Assembly (NCBI RefSeq): GCF_041206865.1
Contig: NZ_JBGEDP010000001.1
Coordinates: 4,712,001 to 4,776,000, forward strand
DNA: 64,000 bases
Origin: Mycobacterium sp. HUMS_12744610
GTDB lineage: Bacteria > Actinomycetota > Actinomycetes > Mycobacteriales > Mycobacteriaceae
Reading direction: 5' to 3'
Shown here: one piece after another, positions 43,694 to 53,658 of the stretch
Position numbering within the stretch: the stretch's first letter is position 1
Layout of the letters: every line of letters starts with the position of its first letter
Made by a program: the position numbers and the translations under genes
The notes under the pieces: generated by a model
Told to the model about the DNA's origin: nothing
What the model saw: the letters and a program-made list of their open reading frames with translations, nothing else
The model's database searches: none

Positions 43694-45844
43694 TTACTGA
43701 GGAAATGATTTCCGCCGACGTCCCGTCTTCGCCGGGGCCTTCTTCGTCGGGGCCTTCTTCGCAACCGGTGCCGGGGCGTTGGGTTGCTGCGTGGGTCGGG
43801 CAGCCGCCTTCTTCGCGGCCGGTACCGCGGCTTTGGACTCCTGAGCCGGCCGGGAAGCGGCCTTCTTCGCGGCCCGCACCGGCGCTTTGGGTTGCTGAGC
43901 CGGCCGGGCAGCGAACTTCTTCGCAACCGGTGCCGCGGCTTTGGGTCCCTGAGCACGTCGCGCAGGCGCCTTCTTCGCAACCCACGCCGCGGCTTTGGGG
44001 TGCTGCACGGGTTGGGCAGCGGCCTTTTTCGCGACCCTCGCCGCGGCTTTGGGTTGCTGCACGGGTCGGACTGTGGCGATGCAGAACACCTCGTCGAGGC
44101 TGGCGGTCTGTAGTCCGACAGCGGCCGCCCGCCAACCGAGTTCGGCAATCGGATCTGGGTCGCTGCCCCCTATGCCGCCGGCCCGATCTAGGCGTGCGGT
44201 GTCGAACATCGCCGGGCCGCTGGCAACCGCCTCGGCCAGGACGTAGCGGCCGGCGTCGGGTGAGCGGCGCACCGCCTCCTCCGCGGCGCAGGCGCCGGTC
44301 AGCTTGCCCGCATCGTCAAAGTTGATGCCCACCTGGAATACCTGCGGCTCGGATTCGAGCACCGCGATCATGCGGGTGATGAAATTCTCGGGCGCAAAGA
44401 ACCGCCAGCCTTGGCCCAGGTGCAGCCAGAACCGGCCCTGGATCTGAGCGCGAAGCCGCGCGAGCTGCGTGGCCGGCCTGTCACCGGGGCTGCAATCGAC
44501 AAACTCGAGGAACCCATAGCGCTCCCGCAGCAACGCGCGGTCGGGGCCTGACAGGCCGGCATCGACCACGAGGAAGCGCCCGAACCACAGTGGTAGATCG
44601 AGGCAGCAGTTCAGAAACGAGATGATGGCCTGCTCGGTGGTCTCGCGGTCCGGTCCGGCGACCAGGCTCACGACCACCTTGGCGCCCGGACCGGCGACCA
44701 GACGCTGCACCAGCGCCCCAGGATACGAGGACGCCGCCTCGAGCATGACCGGCACGCTGACGTCGCGGTTGACCGCAATCCGCTGGCGATCACCGTCGGG
44801 GATGTCGGAGAGGGCCAGCAGGCGCCGGCACAACATGAACGCCTCCACATGGTTGCCGAGCTGGGAGGCGCAGACCGCCTGCTCGTCGAGCGCGCGCCAG
44901 GCATAGACGTCCGCACGGACAAACAAGAGATCCTTTTCGGGAAAGGGGATTTGGGCGGCGCGCTGGGCAAACAAGTGACCGGGAAGGTAGCGCTGCTGTT
45001 CGCGGTACCGCCGCGCGATGGCATAGAGCGCCTCGGCGCGGGTCGGTCGAAACTCCCAAGCCTGAAGGTAGACGTCCTGGACAACCAGCCACGGCCAATC
45101 GAGTCCCGCCATCGACTCTGCGAGCCGCAGCATCGAGTAATAGACCTCCTCGTCCAAGCCCTCCATCTCGACCCGCCGCTCATACCACTTACGAGCGTTG
45201 GCGAAATCACCCAGATCGAAGTAGCTCTGGGCCAGATAGAAGACCGCCCGCGCATTTTCGGGGTTACGTTCGAGCTCGGCCAGCAACAGGTCGCGGTCAC
45301 GCGCATACTTCTGCGTGTCCTGGCTGCGGGCACCGAGGCGACGAGATTCGACGTAGTAGTTGCCCTCGAGGCGCTCAGCGACGCAGTCAGACCCCCATAC
45401 GGCCGTCTCGTGGACGACGCCTTCATAGCGCACGCGCACCCCGTCGCGGAACAACTGCGGGCGCCAGTAGGTGAAGGAGGCGTCTCCGAGGCGCATGCGG
45501 TAGATGTCGGCGCTCAATTGGGTGAAGTCGGGTGTGCCCACGACGATGTCGTCGGCGTCGATGACCCAGATGTAGTCGCCGTAGCCTTGGGCGAGGTCCA
45601 GTGCCTCGGTGCGGTTATGGCCGAAATCGCGCCATGGTCGTTGGTGAAGCTTGCCCGGGATGCCCAGTCGGGCCATGTGTTTGCGGATCACGTCCTGGGT
45701 CCCGTCGCTGGAACCGGTGTCGACGATCACCCACGAGCTGATGTAGGGCGCTACCGAATCAAGCGTCTCCGCGACGACGTCGGCTTCGTCTTTCACGATC
45801 ATGTTCAGGCAGACCGTGGAGTGTGCGGTTACCCCTTTGGACAC
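43694..45844 (-). CDS. Glycosyltransferase (GT2) + TPR + GT-A-like domain with Lys/Ala-rich tail
   Basis: A 716-residue protein. Residues 8-190 are a GT2 domain of the WaaE/SunS type (VCLNMIVKDEADVVAETLDS, SSWVIVDTGSSDGTQDVI, DYIWVIDADDIVVGTPDF). Residues ~190-350 are TPR-like (NARAVFYLAQSYFDLGDFAN). About 370-590 is the GT-A-like module shared with three neighbours (KVVVSLVAGPDRETTEQAII, GRFWLHLGQGWRFFAPENFI). The last ~120 residues are repeats of a Lys/Ala/Pro unit. The start is GTG at 45844. Family members with this N-terminus transfer a sugar to lipid or protein; here a surface role is inferred from context. Confidence 0.85.
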   Translation of the reverse strand: MSKGVTAHSTVCLNMIVKDEADVVAETLDSVAPYISSWVIVDTGSSDGTQDVIRKHMARLGIPGKLHQRPWRDFGHNRTEALDLAQGYGDYIWVIDADDIVVGTPDFTQLSADIYRMRLGDASFTYWRPQLFRDGVRVRYEGVVHETAVWGSDCVAERLEGNYYVESRRLGARSQDTQKYARDRDLLLAELERNPENARAVFYLAQSYFDLGDFANARKWYERRVEMEGLDEEVYYSMLRLAESMAGLDWPWLVVQDVYLQAWEFRPTRAEALYAIARRYREQQRYLPGHLFAQRAAQIPFPEKDLLFVRADVYAWRALDEQAVCASQLGNHVEAFMLCRRLLALSDIPDGDRQRIAVNRDVSVPVMLEAASSYPGALVQRLVAGPGAKVVVSLVAGPDRETTEQAIISFLNCCLDLPLWFGRFLVVDAGLSGPDRALLRERYGFLEFVDCSPGDRPATQLARLRAQIQGRFWLHLGQGWRFFAPENFITRMIAVLESEPQVFQVGINFDDAGKLTGACAAEEAVRRSPDAGRYVLAEAVASGPAMFDTARLDRAGGIGGSDPDPIAELGWRAAAVGLQTASLDEVFCIATVRPVQQPKAAARVAKKAAAQPVQHPKAAAWVAKKAPARRAQGPKAAAPVAKKFAARPAQQPKAPVRAAKKAASRPAQESKAAVPAAKKAAARPTQQPNAPAPVAKKAPTKKAPAKTGRRRKSFPQ
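43700..44075 (-). repeat. Tandem repeat encoding Lys/Ala/Pro-rich tail
   Basis: About eight copies of a 15-16 codon unit of the form (P)KAAA-VAKKAAA-PxQxP, for example VRPVQQPKAAARVAKKAAAQ. The tail resembles the basic C-termini of mycobacterial HU (HupB) or histone H1. It is the most repetitive coding DNA in the window besides the PGRS region. Confidence 0.85.
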
Positions 45845-46580
45845 CGCTCAAAGTGTACAGAGCAATCGCGTGTCGCGGACCGGGTTGCGCGCAAAATAGC
45901 AGCGGCGGTACATATTAGAGCGTTGGTCGCGCCGTTCGACGTACACGGCACCGGGTCAAGGCCCGGCGATCCGCGGCGGTTCCATCGGGCGCGTCGCTGT
46001 GACGACAGCACCGCCTGCCTGCTGCGCATCGGCCTCGAGTTACCGGCGAAAGCGCCTGTCCTGCGGAGATGATGACCCTGCTCAAGGTCCGACATTCGGA
46101 GTGCGAGGGCGTTTCCCGGGTAGAAAGGAGCGCAGACGGTGCCGCGCACTCGGGCGCGGCGGCCAGGGGCTTCGTCAGCAAGTAGTACCGGCGCCGATGC
46201 ACGTAGTTCGCGCATCTGGTTCAATAACTTTCACTGCAGCCGCCGCGTTGCGCACATGGACACGGCGAGGCCATTCATCCCAACCAGCGGCGACCGCTCC
46301 CGGCCTGCGCTCCTATCGCGTTCGCGATGAGCGCTTGGGCGCCGTGGCCCGCCAGGGGTCCACGACGCAGCTCCGCGATCGGATCCGCCTGCTGCGCAAC
46401 GGTTTCCTGCGGCCGCACCATCCGACCCGGCTGCCGCCGCGCCAGGCCGGAAACTGCTTACGGCACAGACACGGGTCGGCGAACGCCGCGGCGACGTTCG
46501 CGAATCACGATGCAAACCAAGTCGACACGCTCAACACAATCAACGTCGGCCAGTCAAGTCAAGCCGCATTCGGCGAATAG
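45845..46580. other. Intergenic, 736 bases, no gene supported
   Basis: Open frames exist on both strands because of the high GC, but none has a ribosome-binding site with a recognisable protein. No tandem repeat or inverted repeat end was found. It separates the glycosyltransferase locus from the PE_PGRS gene. Confidence 0.5.
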
Positions 46581-47672
46581 CTACCCGGTCGCGCCGTGAG
46601 CACCCTGAGCACCCTGGGCGCCGTGAGCACCCTGGGCACCAAAGATGCCGCCGTGCCCTCCGACACCGCCCACACCGCCGTTTCCGGGGAGACCGGGGAC
46701 ACCGCCCGCGGCGGAGTTACCACCGGCGCCGCCCTGCCCGCCGGCACCACCGTCACCACCGGCGCCTAAGAACAACCCGCCCCGACCGCCGGCACCACCG
46801 ACACCACCGGCACTGCCGGCACCGCCATCCGGATTCAGGGCGGTGCCTGTATTGCCCGCGGCACCCGCCCCACCGGCACCACCGGCACCGCCATGGCCCA
46901 TGAACAACCCGCCGTGACCGCCGGCACCACCGGCACCGCCGGCCACACCAACGATATTGGATGTTCCGCCGGCACCGCCGACACCGCCGGCACCCAACAA
47001 CCACGCCCTGCCGCCAGCACCACCGATACCTCCGGCCCCGCCTAGGCCGCCAGACCCGCCGCTACCGAACAACCACCCACCGGCACCGCCGGCGCCACCT
47101 GCAGCGCCGTAACCGCCTGTTCCGCCAGCCCCGCCATTACCAATCAGACCGGCCGATCCACCAGCACCGCCGGCCACGCCTGATGCCGTGCTGGTACCAC
47201 CGCTACCGCCGCTGCCGTACAACCACCCGCCGGCCCCACCCTGCGTCCCCACCCCTGCGGAGTTGGTGTATCCATTGGCGCCGTTACCGATCAGTACACG
47301 CCCTGTTTCCTGCAAAAACCACGTATTGACCGGATTCAGGATCGAAGCAGCCGCGCGGGCACCCGCAGCTTGCAACATTTGCGCGGCATTGGCCGTCTCG
47401 GCGCTGACATACTGCGACAGGCCGGTCGCCAAGTTGCGCGTGAACTGGTCATGGAAGGCCGCTGCCTTCGCGACCAGCGCCTGAAACTCCTGCCCTTGCT
47501 GGCCGAACACCGATGCGATCGCCGCCGACACCTCGTCGGCCGCCATCGGCGCCACCCCGGTCGTCGGACCTACCGCCGCCGCTTGGCCGCTGACCAGGTT
47601 GGTGCTGATGTTGTCGAGATTCGCAGTCAGCCACTGGACGACTGCGGGGTCGATGTAGAAAGGAGAGCTCAT
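46581..47672 (-). CDS. PE_PGRS family protein
   Basis: A 363-residue protein. Residues 1-95 are a PE-type domain, though its N-terminus ([20 protein letters not shown]) is unlike the usual [29 protein letters not shown] and [20 protein letters not shown] are typical. A linker with [18 protein letters not shown] leads into a glycine-rich PGRS domain of GGAGG/GGxG repeats. It ends in a short run of [12 protein letters not shown] units. The ATG at 47672 follows AGAGGTGG. PE_PGRS proteins are exported to the cell surface, probably by ESX-5, and are restricted to the M. tuberculosis complex and related slow growers. Confidence 0.9.
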   Translation of the reverse strand: MSSPFYIDPAVVQWLTANLDNISTNLVSGQAAAVGPTTGVAPMAADEVSAAIASVFGQQGQEFQALVAKAAAFHDQFTRNLATGLSQYVSAETANAAQMLQAAGARAAASILNPVNTWFLQETGRVLIGNGANGYTNSAGVGTQGGAGGWLYGSGGSGGTSTASGVAGGAGGSAGLIGNGGAGGTGGYGAAGGAGGAGGWLFGSGGSGGLGGAGGIGGAGGRAWLLGAGGVGGAGGTSNIVGVAGGAGGAGGHGGLFMGHGGAGGAGGAGAAGNTGTALNPDGGAGSAGGVGGAGGRGGLFLGAGGDGGAGGQGGAGGNSAAGGVPGLPGNGGVGGVGGHGGIFGAQGAHGAQGAQGAHGATG

Positions 47673-47795
47673 GACATTCCACCTCTTGTTCATCGCCGGC
47701 CCAGCGGAAGGGCATGATCCGTCCGCAAGTGCATTGAAGCAACCAAGTCGAGACGGTACTGCAAGCACCTCGGTGATCGAAATAAGTTTGGCGAC

Positions 47796-47887
47796 ACTGG
47801 AAATGGTCGGGTTTGTAAACTGGAAACGGTCGGGTTTCCAAACTGGAGGCGGTCGGTTTTGCAAACTGGAATTAGTCGGCTTTTACG
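47796..47887. repeat. Four tandem 23-bp direct repeats
   Basis: Units starting ACTGGA at 47796, 47819, 47842 and 47865, each containing GTCGG followed by a T-run. The spacing is exactly 23 bases. The units are about 75-85% alike. They lie about 125-215 bases upstream of the PE_PGRS start and could be regulatory iterons or a decayed satellite. Confidence 0.8.
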
Positions 47888-47891
47888 GTCC

Positions 47892-47974
47892 CCTAGCGGG
47901 AGTTTCCAGCCTTTGTAGCTGATCGGCATGTCTCGCGTTGTGGTGCTTGATGTTTGCCGGAAACTCCCGCTAGG
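47892..47974. repeat. 16-bp perfect inverted repeat with 51-bp spacer
   Basis: CCTAGCGGGAGTTTCC (47892-47907) and GGAAACTCCCGCTAGG (47959-47974) are exact complements. The 83-bp unit looks like a miniature inverted-repeat element or two fused IS ends. It begins four bases after the 23-bp repeats. Confidence 0.75.
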
Positions 47975-48269
47975 CCTCGCCGGACTCGCGATGTGAGCCT
48001 GCGGCCCGCGCTTTAGCAGCCGTGGCATGCCGGGCGTGGTTGTGGGCCAGGCACCCGCTCCACGCCGCTCCCGCGGGGTGCACAATGACTCGGACGGGGT
48101 TCTTCAGTGCCGCCGCCCGTCATAATGGCTTGGGCGCACTCGTACACCGCCGATCGCCGATTGGGGTCGCCGGAGCCGCACCCGTCGAACCGGGCGAACT
48201 GTGGGTGTGGCCGGAGCTCGCAGCGCCGATGCCAATCACTTCCGGCCGCAGTTTCGGTGAGCAGTTGAA

Positions 48270-49454
48270 TTAAATCCGACCGCGCTGGGCCGCCGATAGC
48301 CGTTGCTCGACCCAAGGCCAGTCGATTCGTTCCTGTTCGAGGCGCACTCGTGTACCCAGCCCGTCGCCAACCAGTTCCGAATAGAGGTCATACTCGTCCG
48401 GCGTCAGGCGCGTCAGGACCGACTTCGAGGGGTGGTCTTCGGTCACCCAACGATCGCGGTGGGCCACCAGCGTGTCACGGTCCATCAGTACCGAGCGCGC
48501 CCGCGGGAGCCGCGCCCGCAGGCGGTCGAGAATGGCGAAACCGTGCGTGTCGATGTCTCCCCAGTAGAGGACGTCGGCCTGCGCCAGCCAGAGCAGCCGG
48601 CCTATGCTGTCGACTTCGAAGCCCTTCCCCCAGAACACAATTCCGTCTTCGGGGACATCGACACTCAGGTAGCTGATCTCGTTCTCCACGATTACCGCAA
48701 CGCGCGGTTCGACGGTGAGCTGCGCCAGCTCCTCGGGACGCGCCGCAAGCTCAGTCAGCGTCGGCCCCGGGAAACCCAGCGAGGGCGAGGGCCGGAGCCG
48801 CACCAATCCGGGCTTGCACCGCAGACCCAGATCGGCCAGGAACCCATTGGCCGTCGCCGACACGCTAAGCATCGCGGCCAGGACCGGTCGATGCCTCTCG
48901 GCAAACTTGGTGTCAACGCCGGGCGCGCTGATCTCGCGGAGGTATCGCTGCGACTGACGATGACTCTCGAGCCAAACGTAGGCAGCGATCAACTGCGGCA
49001 TCTCGGACGCCAACTCGAGCGCGCGATGCGGATGGCCGACGATCCACTCGCGGACCGCCGGATGCGGGTCCGCCAGGGCCAGGAGTTCGTCGAAGCGACG
49101 GACCATCGTCGTCACGCCCAAGAGCGCGCACGCCTGCTCCATCGAGGACACCACCGCGCGGATGGGCAGGCGGTTACGGCCGATCTGTCGGCCACCGATC
49201 GACTGCCACTGCAAGGCATATCGGGTGTCGTCACGACGGCCGGCGTCGAGGGCGGCCACCCAGTCGCGGGCCGCAGCAATATCGTCACCTACCTGCGACG
49301 GTTTGGGGCCACGCAGCGGCACTTCGATCGGCTGAAAGGAATCGCCATTGGCGTAGGCCCGCAGCAGCGATCCGTCGTCCCACCGCCGTCTCACCCTGGC
49401 GACAATGTCGTCCGGTGTGGTCCACCCCGTGCTGATAGCGCCACTCCTCCTCAT
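48270..49454 (-). CDS. jetD: Wadjet nuclease subunit JetD
   Basis: A 394-residue protein with the DUF3322-DUF2220 architecture. The N-terminal part holds VRRRWDDGSLLRAYANGD and ALQWQSIGGRQIGRNRLPIR. The C-terminal Toprim-like nuclease has VAVIVENEISYLSVDVPEDG (catalytic Glu) and QADVLYWGDIDTHGFAILDR (Asp pair). JetD cuts plasmid DNA after extrusion by the JetABC condensin-like motor. The ATG at 49454 is used. It is the last gene of the operon jetA-jetB-jetC-jetD; 56 bases separate it from jetC. In M. smegmatis the related genes are known as ept genes limiting plasmid establishment. Confidence 0.92.
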   Translation of the reverse strand: MRRSGAISTGWTTPDDIVARVRRRWDDGSLLRAYANGDSFQPIEVPLRGPKPSQVGDDIAAARDWVAALDAGRRDDTRYALQWQSIGGRQIGRNRLPIRAVVSSMEQACALLGVTTMVRRFDELLALADPHPAVREWIVGHPHRALELASEMPQLIAAYVWLESHRQSQRYLREISAPGVDTKFAERHRPVLAAMLSVSATANGFLADLGLRCKPGLVRLRPSPSLGFPGPTLTELAARPEELAQLTVEPRVAVIVENEISYLSVDVPEDGIVFWGKGFEVDSIGRLLWLAQADVLYWGDIDTHGFAILDRLRARLPRARSVLMDRDTLVAHRDRWVTEDHPSKSVLTRLTPDEYDLYSELVGDGLGTRVRLEQERIDWPWVEQRLSAAQRGRI

Positions 49455-49459
49455 CGCTT

Positions 49460-49492
49460 CGTCCCCCGCAAGCGGGAGGTGCCCCCCACTGC
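49460..49492. repeat. Short G/C-rich intergenic repeat between jetC and jetD
   Basis: The segment reads (reverse strand) GGGGGCACCTCCCGCTTGCG followed by GGGGAC just before the jetD ATG. I recognise this type of sequence as a dispersed repeat in non-tuberculous mycobacteria; only one copy is present here, so the repeat nature rests on memory, not on this window. Confidence 0.35.
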
Positions 49493-49510
49493 ATGTCGTC
49501 GGCGCGGCAA

Positions 49511-52500
49511 TCACGACTGCCGTGCGTCTCGGCGTGTCCGGTATTCCTCGATGGTCATCGTCTGGAGCCGCGAGAACGTTCCGGTGGGATTGTCCACGAA
49601 CCCGATCGCCTTGACGTAGGGCTCGATGACGTGAACCTTCTGCAAAGGCGTGACGATGAGAAGTTGCAGCCCGAGTGTCGCGAAGAGTTGCAACGCGTAG
49701 CGCGTGGAGACATCCGAGCCGCGCCCGAAGGCCTCGTCGATGACGGCGAACCGGAAGTCGCGTGACTGCTCGGCACCCCACTCGAGCCCGAACTGGTATG
49801 CGAGTGACGCCGCGAGGATCGTGTAGGCGAGCTTCTCTTTCTGGCCGCCGGACTTACCGTCGGAATCGCTGTAATGCTCCCATTCATCACCGGTCTCGGC
49901 GTCACACTCGGACGCGGAGAAGACGAACCAGTTACGCACGTCGGTGACGCGGCGGGTCCACGTCCTGTCGGATTCGGCGTAGCCGTCGCGCCCACGGAAG
50001 CGCTCGATGATCCGCTTGACGTCGAGGAATCGCTGCTCCGAGTATTGGTCGCCGTCGAGCGCAAGGCTGTCGTTGGTCAGGTTGCGCAGATCCGAACGGA
50101 ATTGTGCGACATCCTGATTCGTCGCAGGCTCCTTCCCCAGCCGGATGTAGCGGCCCGGGTTGTAGGGCACCGCGCCGAGCGCCTCGTTGATCCGATCCAC
50201 CCGCTCGTCGATTGCCGAAGCCTGCCGATTGAGCCAGTTGTTGAAGCCCGCCAGCTCCTGGATGGCGTTCTTGTTGAGCTGCTCCTTGAACTCGGCTTCG
50301 AAACGCGGGAGGTCGTCGGTCGCGACGCGATCACGGAACATCAAAAAGTCTTGTCGGGACTCGACATTGGCGTCCATGTCCGCGCGAAGCTCGGGCCACC
50401 GACGCAACACCTCGCTCATGTACTGGCCGAGGTTCAACGCATGGCCGTTGAGTTGGCCGGTGAGGCGCTCGATGCGCCGATGGAGATCCGCCGACAGCGC
50501 CACCTCCGCCTCGGCGCAATCCGCCGCCCGCACCGGGCGGTTCTCCCCCAGGCGTTCGTCGAGGGCGGCGTATGACGCGCGAGCAACCACCAGCTCGTGC
50601 TCTGGCCGCGCCGCGACAAACTCGTCGTCGCGCTTCTTTGCCTGCTCTGCTTGCCTTTTCGCCACCGCCGTGGTGGCAAGCCTGCCGGTGAGATGGTCGA
50701 TCGACTCTCCCACGGCTTTGGCCTGCTCGTCGTTGTCGGCGAGCGCCCGCGCGATCTCCTCCAGTCGCGAAGAGCCGGCGAGCAGCCGGACGCGTTCGGC
50801 ATCGTGGTCGTTTGCGCGCGCCTGGGCCTCGTCGACATCGAGGTCGTTCCAGGAGTGGTAGCCCTCGAGACGGGCGAGGGCTTGCAGTTTTGCCTGCACC
50901 GCATCCCGCCGGGCATCGAGCCTCGCCAAGTCGGTAGCGGCCGTCGCGAGCTTTTCCTCCAGCTCGGCGAGCTCGTCGCGAAGCGCGGCGATCTTTCGCT
51001 CGTTGGCCCAGCCGAGGACCCAGCGACGGGGGTCATCGACGCGGTGCCGGTCGTCCTTCTCGTGGCGCTCACCCGAACGCACCTGACCCTCGCGAGTCAC
51101 CGCGCGCCGCTGGCCGCGGAACTCCTCGAGGCTCAGCGCGCACCAGTAGTCGGCCCGCTTCGTGAGCTCGTCGGTGAGGTACTGATGGAACGGCCCGTCC
51201 TTGACCTCGATGCAGTCGGCGAGCCAGAGCCGCTCGTGCCCGGGTTGTTGGAGCGGAACCCGTTGTCTGGCAACCCTTTCGTACACAAGCTTGGCGCCGA
51301 CCGGCTTACCGCCGCGCCCATGGAACGTGAGCCTTCGCCCGTTCACCCATCCGGCGACGGCGTCGTAGTGCTGCTGCTGCACCAGCAGCGACAGGGCGAA
51401 CCCCCGCAGCACCCGCTCCGCGGCGCCCCGCCACTCAGCGTGCTCCTCGGTCACGTCGAGCAGTTCCCCCGCATACGGAAGGTCATCCGGCGTCAGCCCC
51501 AGAGCCGCACACAGCTCCGCGCGCACCTCGACCTGCTCGACGGGCAGGTTGCTGGTGCGTTGCTCCAGGCTCGCGAGTTCCTCGGAGACGAGGCCGCGCT
51601 GCCGTTGGAGATCCCTCTCGCGCCCGATCGCGTCGGCAATGGCCGCATCGAGCGCTCCCTTCTCCGTGGTAAGCCGCGACCGCTCGGTAGAGGCCAGGGC
51701 GGACAATTCCGCGAAGTCCTCGCTCCCGGCGACCGGTTCCAGCCCGGCTTCGGCGACGGCGACATCGAACCGCGTCCGGGCCTGAAGACGGCTCTGGGCC
51801 TGGGCACGCGCCTCTTGGGTGAGTCGCTCCAACTCGCCTATGCGGTCCCCGCCGGCCCTGGCGCGCTCCTCGATAAGAGCGTCGTGTTCGTGTTTGAGCT
51901 TCTGCTCCTTGGCTTTAGCGGCGTCCTGCTCCTTCAGCAGGCCCAAACCCTCGGCCTCCAGCTGCGCAATCTCGTCGCCGAGCAGACCGGAACGAAGCTC
52001 GGCGACGAACAGCCGGACCGCGGATCGCTCGCGCTCCAACGACTCACGCTCCGCGAGCGCGGCGTCGTACTTTGCCGCGGTCTGCGCGACGGGCTCGAGC
52101 GCCTCGAGCTGCTCTCGCGCTCTCTTGACGGCATCGTGCGCCTTGGTCAGGTCATCGAAATGGGCAATGATGTCTCGAACCCGCTCGGTCGAGTCGCTCG
52201 GTTCGAGCATGTGGTCGCGCACGAAGTCGTTGAGGTTGCCGACCGACTTCATCGAAACGGTCTGGTGAAACAGCTCGAGCGCCTGCTCCGATCGGATTCC
52301 GAGCAGGCGGCGCAACGAGGTCCCGTACTTGGGGAATTCGTCGAAGATCTCCGCCCCGGTAGCGCGCAGCCGCTTGCGAGATCGCGCAGGTCAGTGCCGA
52401 AGTCGGCGAAATCGGTTGCGATCGAGAGCGCTTTGGTTGCGGTGACGAAGAAGCGGTAGGGCTGGCCGGTGCTTTCGCGCTGCTGGAAGACCTGCGCCAG

Positions 52501-52908
52501 GGTGACCGTCTCGTCGTAGCCGTGGTTGGTGAACACCCCGAGGACCACGGAGTAGGTCCGCTTGTTCTCGCGCAGGCCCTTACCCCGTGACCGTCCGGTG
52601 GCCTCGTTTCGCTCGGACTTGTAGTGGCCTTCGACGTAGGACCGCAAGGTGCGTTCCTTGGCCTCGGCGCCCGCGGCCTTGTTGTAGGCGGCCTTGTGCG
52701 ACGGCATCAGCAATGTTGTGAGCGCGTCGACGAACGTCGACTTGCCGGAGCCGATATCCCCGGTGAGTAGGGACGTCTCGGTGCCGGGAGTGAACCGCCA
52801 GATCTGGGAGTCGAACGTGCCCCAGTTCAAAACTTCCGCAAACTGGAGCCGGTAGCCGGCCCTTCGGGTATCCCCGAGTCCGACCATCGAGAAGAGTCCG
52901 TCACTCAT
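49511..52908 (-). pseudogene. jetC: Wadjet SMC-like ATPase JetC, one-base frameshift
   Basis: The N-terminal part starts MSDGLFSMVGLGDTRRAGYR and has the Walker A SLLTGDIGSGKSTFVDALTT. At about 52380 the frame breaks; adding one C (GATCTCGC to GATCTCCGC) restores DLRKRLRATGAEIFDEFP and links to the long ORF 49511-52315. That ORF has the coiled coils (rich in Glu, Arg and Leu) and the C-terminal ATPase: SDGKSGGQKEKLAYTILAAS then RDFRFAVIDEAFGRGSD. With the base added, the gene is exactly 1133 codons. Without it, no full JetC can be made. ATG at 52908 overlaps the jetB stop by eight bases. Confidence 0.85.
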
Positions 52909-53488
52909 CGCCGGCCGCCGCTCCGGCATACTCCCGCAGCTTCGCCGCGAAGTCGGACAAGGTCTGGGCGTCGACGTAGGCCTTGAGAATGCGCCGCACC
53001 TCCCAATGGTCGCTTTGGCCACGCAGCTGCCGCAGGAACCCGAGTTCGCGCGCCTTGTTGATCGTCGTTTCGGCCTGGTCGACGACGCGCGCATCGTTGG
53101 TGGACTCGGCCTGAAAGAGCCTCAGCATCTCCACGATCTGATCGGTGGACAGGACCAGCCTGCCATCGCCGCCGCCCGTCTCGAACTCGACGAGCCGCTT
53201 GCGCAGCAACACCAGCAGCAGGCTGACGTTGTAGGTCAGGGCGCGCCGTCGCACCAGGCGCGGCAGCGCCTCCCGTGCATCCTGGCCGTCTTCCTCGGGC
53301 CGGGATCGAAGGTAGGCGTAGCCCTCGGCGTCATCGACGACCACGTCGACCCCGATGGTGGCGAAATGGTCTCGGACACCGGCGCCCAGGCGTTCCAGCG
53401 TCAGCCAGGTGTCCTCGTCCGATTCTCGGTAGACGACACCCTGCATCAGGCGGATGATCGCGCTGGCAACCGCGTGTTCGTTGCTCAT
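52901..53488 (-). CDS. jetB: Wadjet kite-like subunit JetB (DUF4194)
   Basis: A 195-residue winged-helix protein of the DUF4194 family: AIIRLMQGVVYRESDEDTWL, ERLGAGVRDHFATIGVDVVV, TYNVSLLLVLLRKRLVEFET, STDQIVEMLRLFQAESTNDA. It corresponds to MukE-like kite proteins that bridge the JetA kleisin-like subunit and the JetC ATPase. The ATG at 53488 lies inside the first unit of the 53-bp repeat array. It overlaps jetC by eight bases. Confidence 0.92.
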   Translation of the reverse strand: MSNEHAVASAIIRLMQGVVYRESDEDTWLTLERLGAGVRDHFATIGVDVVVDDAEGYAYLRSRPEEDGQDAREALPRLVRRRALTYNVSLLLVLLRKRLVEFETGGGDGRLVLSTDQIVEMLRLFQAESTNDARVVDQAETTINKARELGFLRQLRGQSDHWEVRRILKAYVDAQTLSDFAAKLREYAGAAAGDE

Positions 53489-53658
53489 CTGCGCCGCTCC
53501 TCCTCGTCGCTACGCTCCGCATCGTCGCCATCGCGGCTCATCTGCGCCGCTCCTCCTCGTCGCTACGCTCCGCATCGTCGCCATCGCGGCTCATCTGCGC
53601 CGCTCCTGCTCGTCGCTACGCTCCGCATCGTCGCCATCGCGGCTCATCTGCGCCTCAC
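53486..53658 (-). repeat. MIRU-type 53-bp tandem repeat array (3 copies plus partial)
   Basis: Units of exactly 53 bases start at 53486, 53539 and 53592; a partial fourth begins at 53645. On the coding strand each begins ATGAGCCGCGATGGCGACG, so each unit has its own start codon overlapping the previous stop (ATGAG). This is the structure of mycobacterial interspersed repetitive units between operon genes. The third unit differs by one base. The jetA stop and the jetB start both lie in or at the array. Confidence 0.9.

Larger units (their letters stand above)
47673..48269. other. Intergenic region with repeats upstream of PE_PGRS
   Basis: About 600 bases with no supported gene. It contains the four-copy 23-bp repeat (47796-47887) and a 16-bp inverted repeat pair (47892-47974). 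The PE_PGRS promoter should lie in its left part. Confidence 0.5.

Noticed and set aside
46645..47484. Proline-rich + strand proteins over the PE_PGRS gene
   Set aside because: They are complements of the Gly-Gly-Ala repeats; the PE domain on the reverse strand gives the true frame.
47796..47887. CRISPR array
   Set aside because: The 23-bp units are directly adjacent and imperfect, with no spacers and no cas genes nearby.
53486..53658. CRISPR array
   Set aside because: The 53-bp units are contiguous, with no unique spacers, and match MIRU structure.
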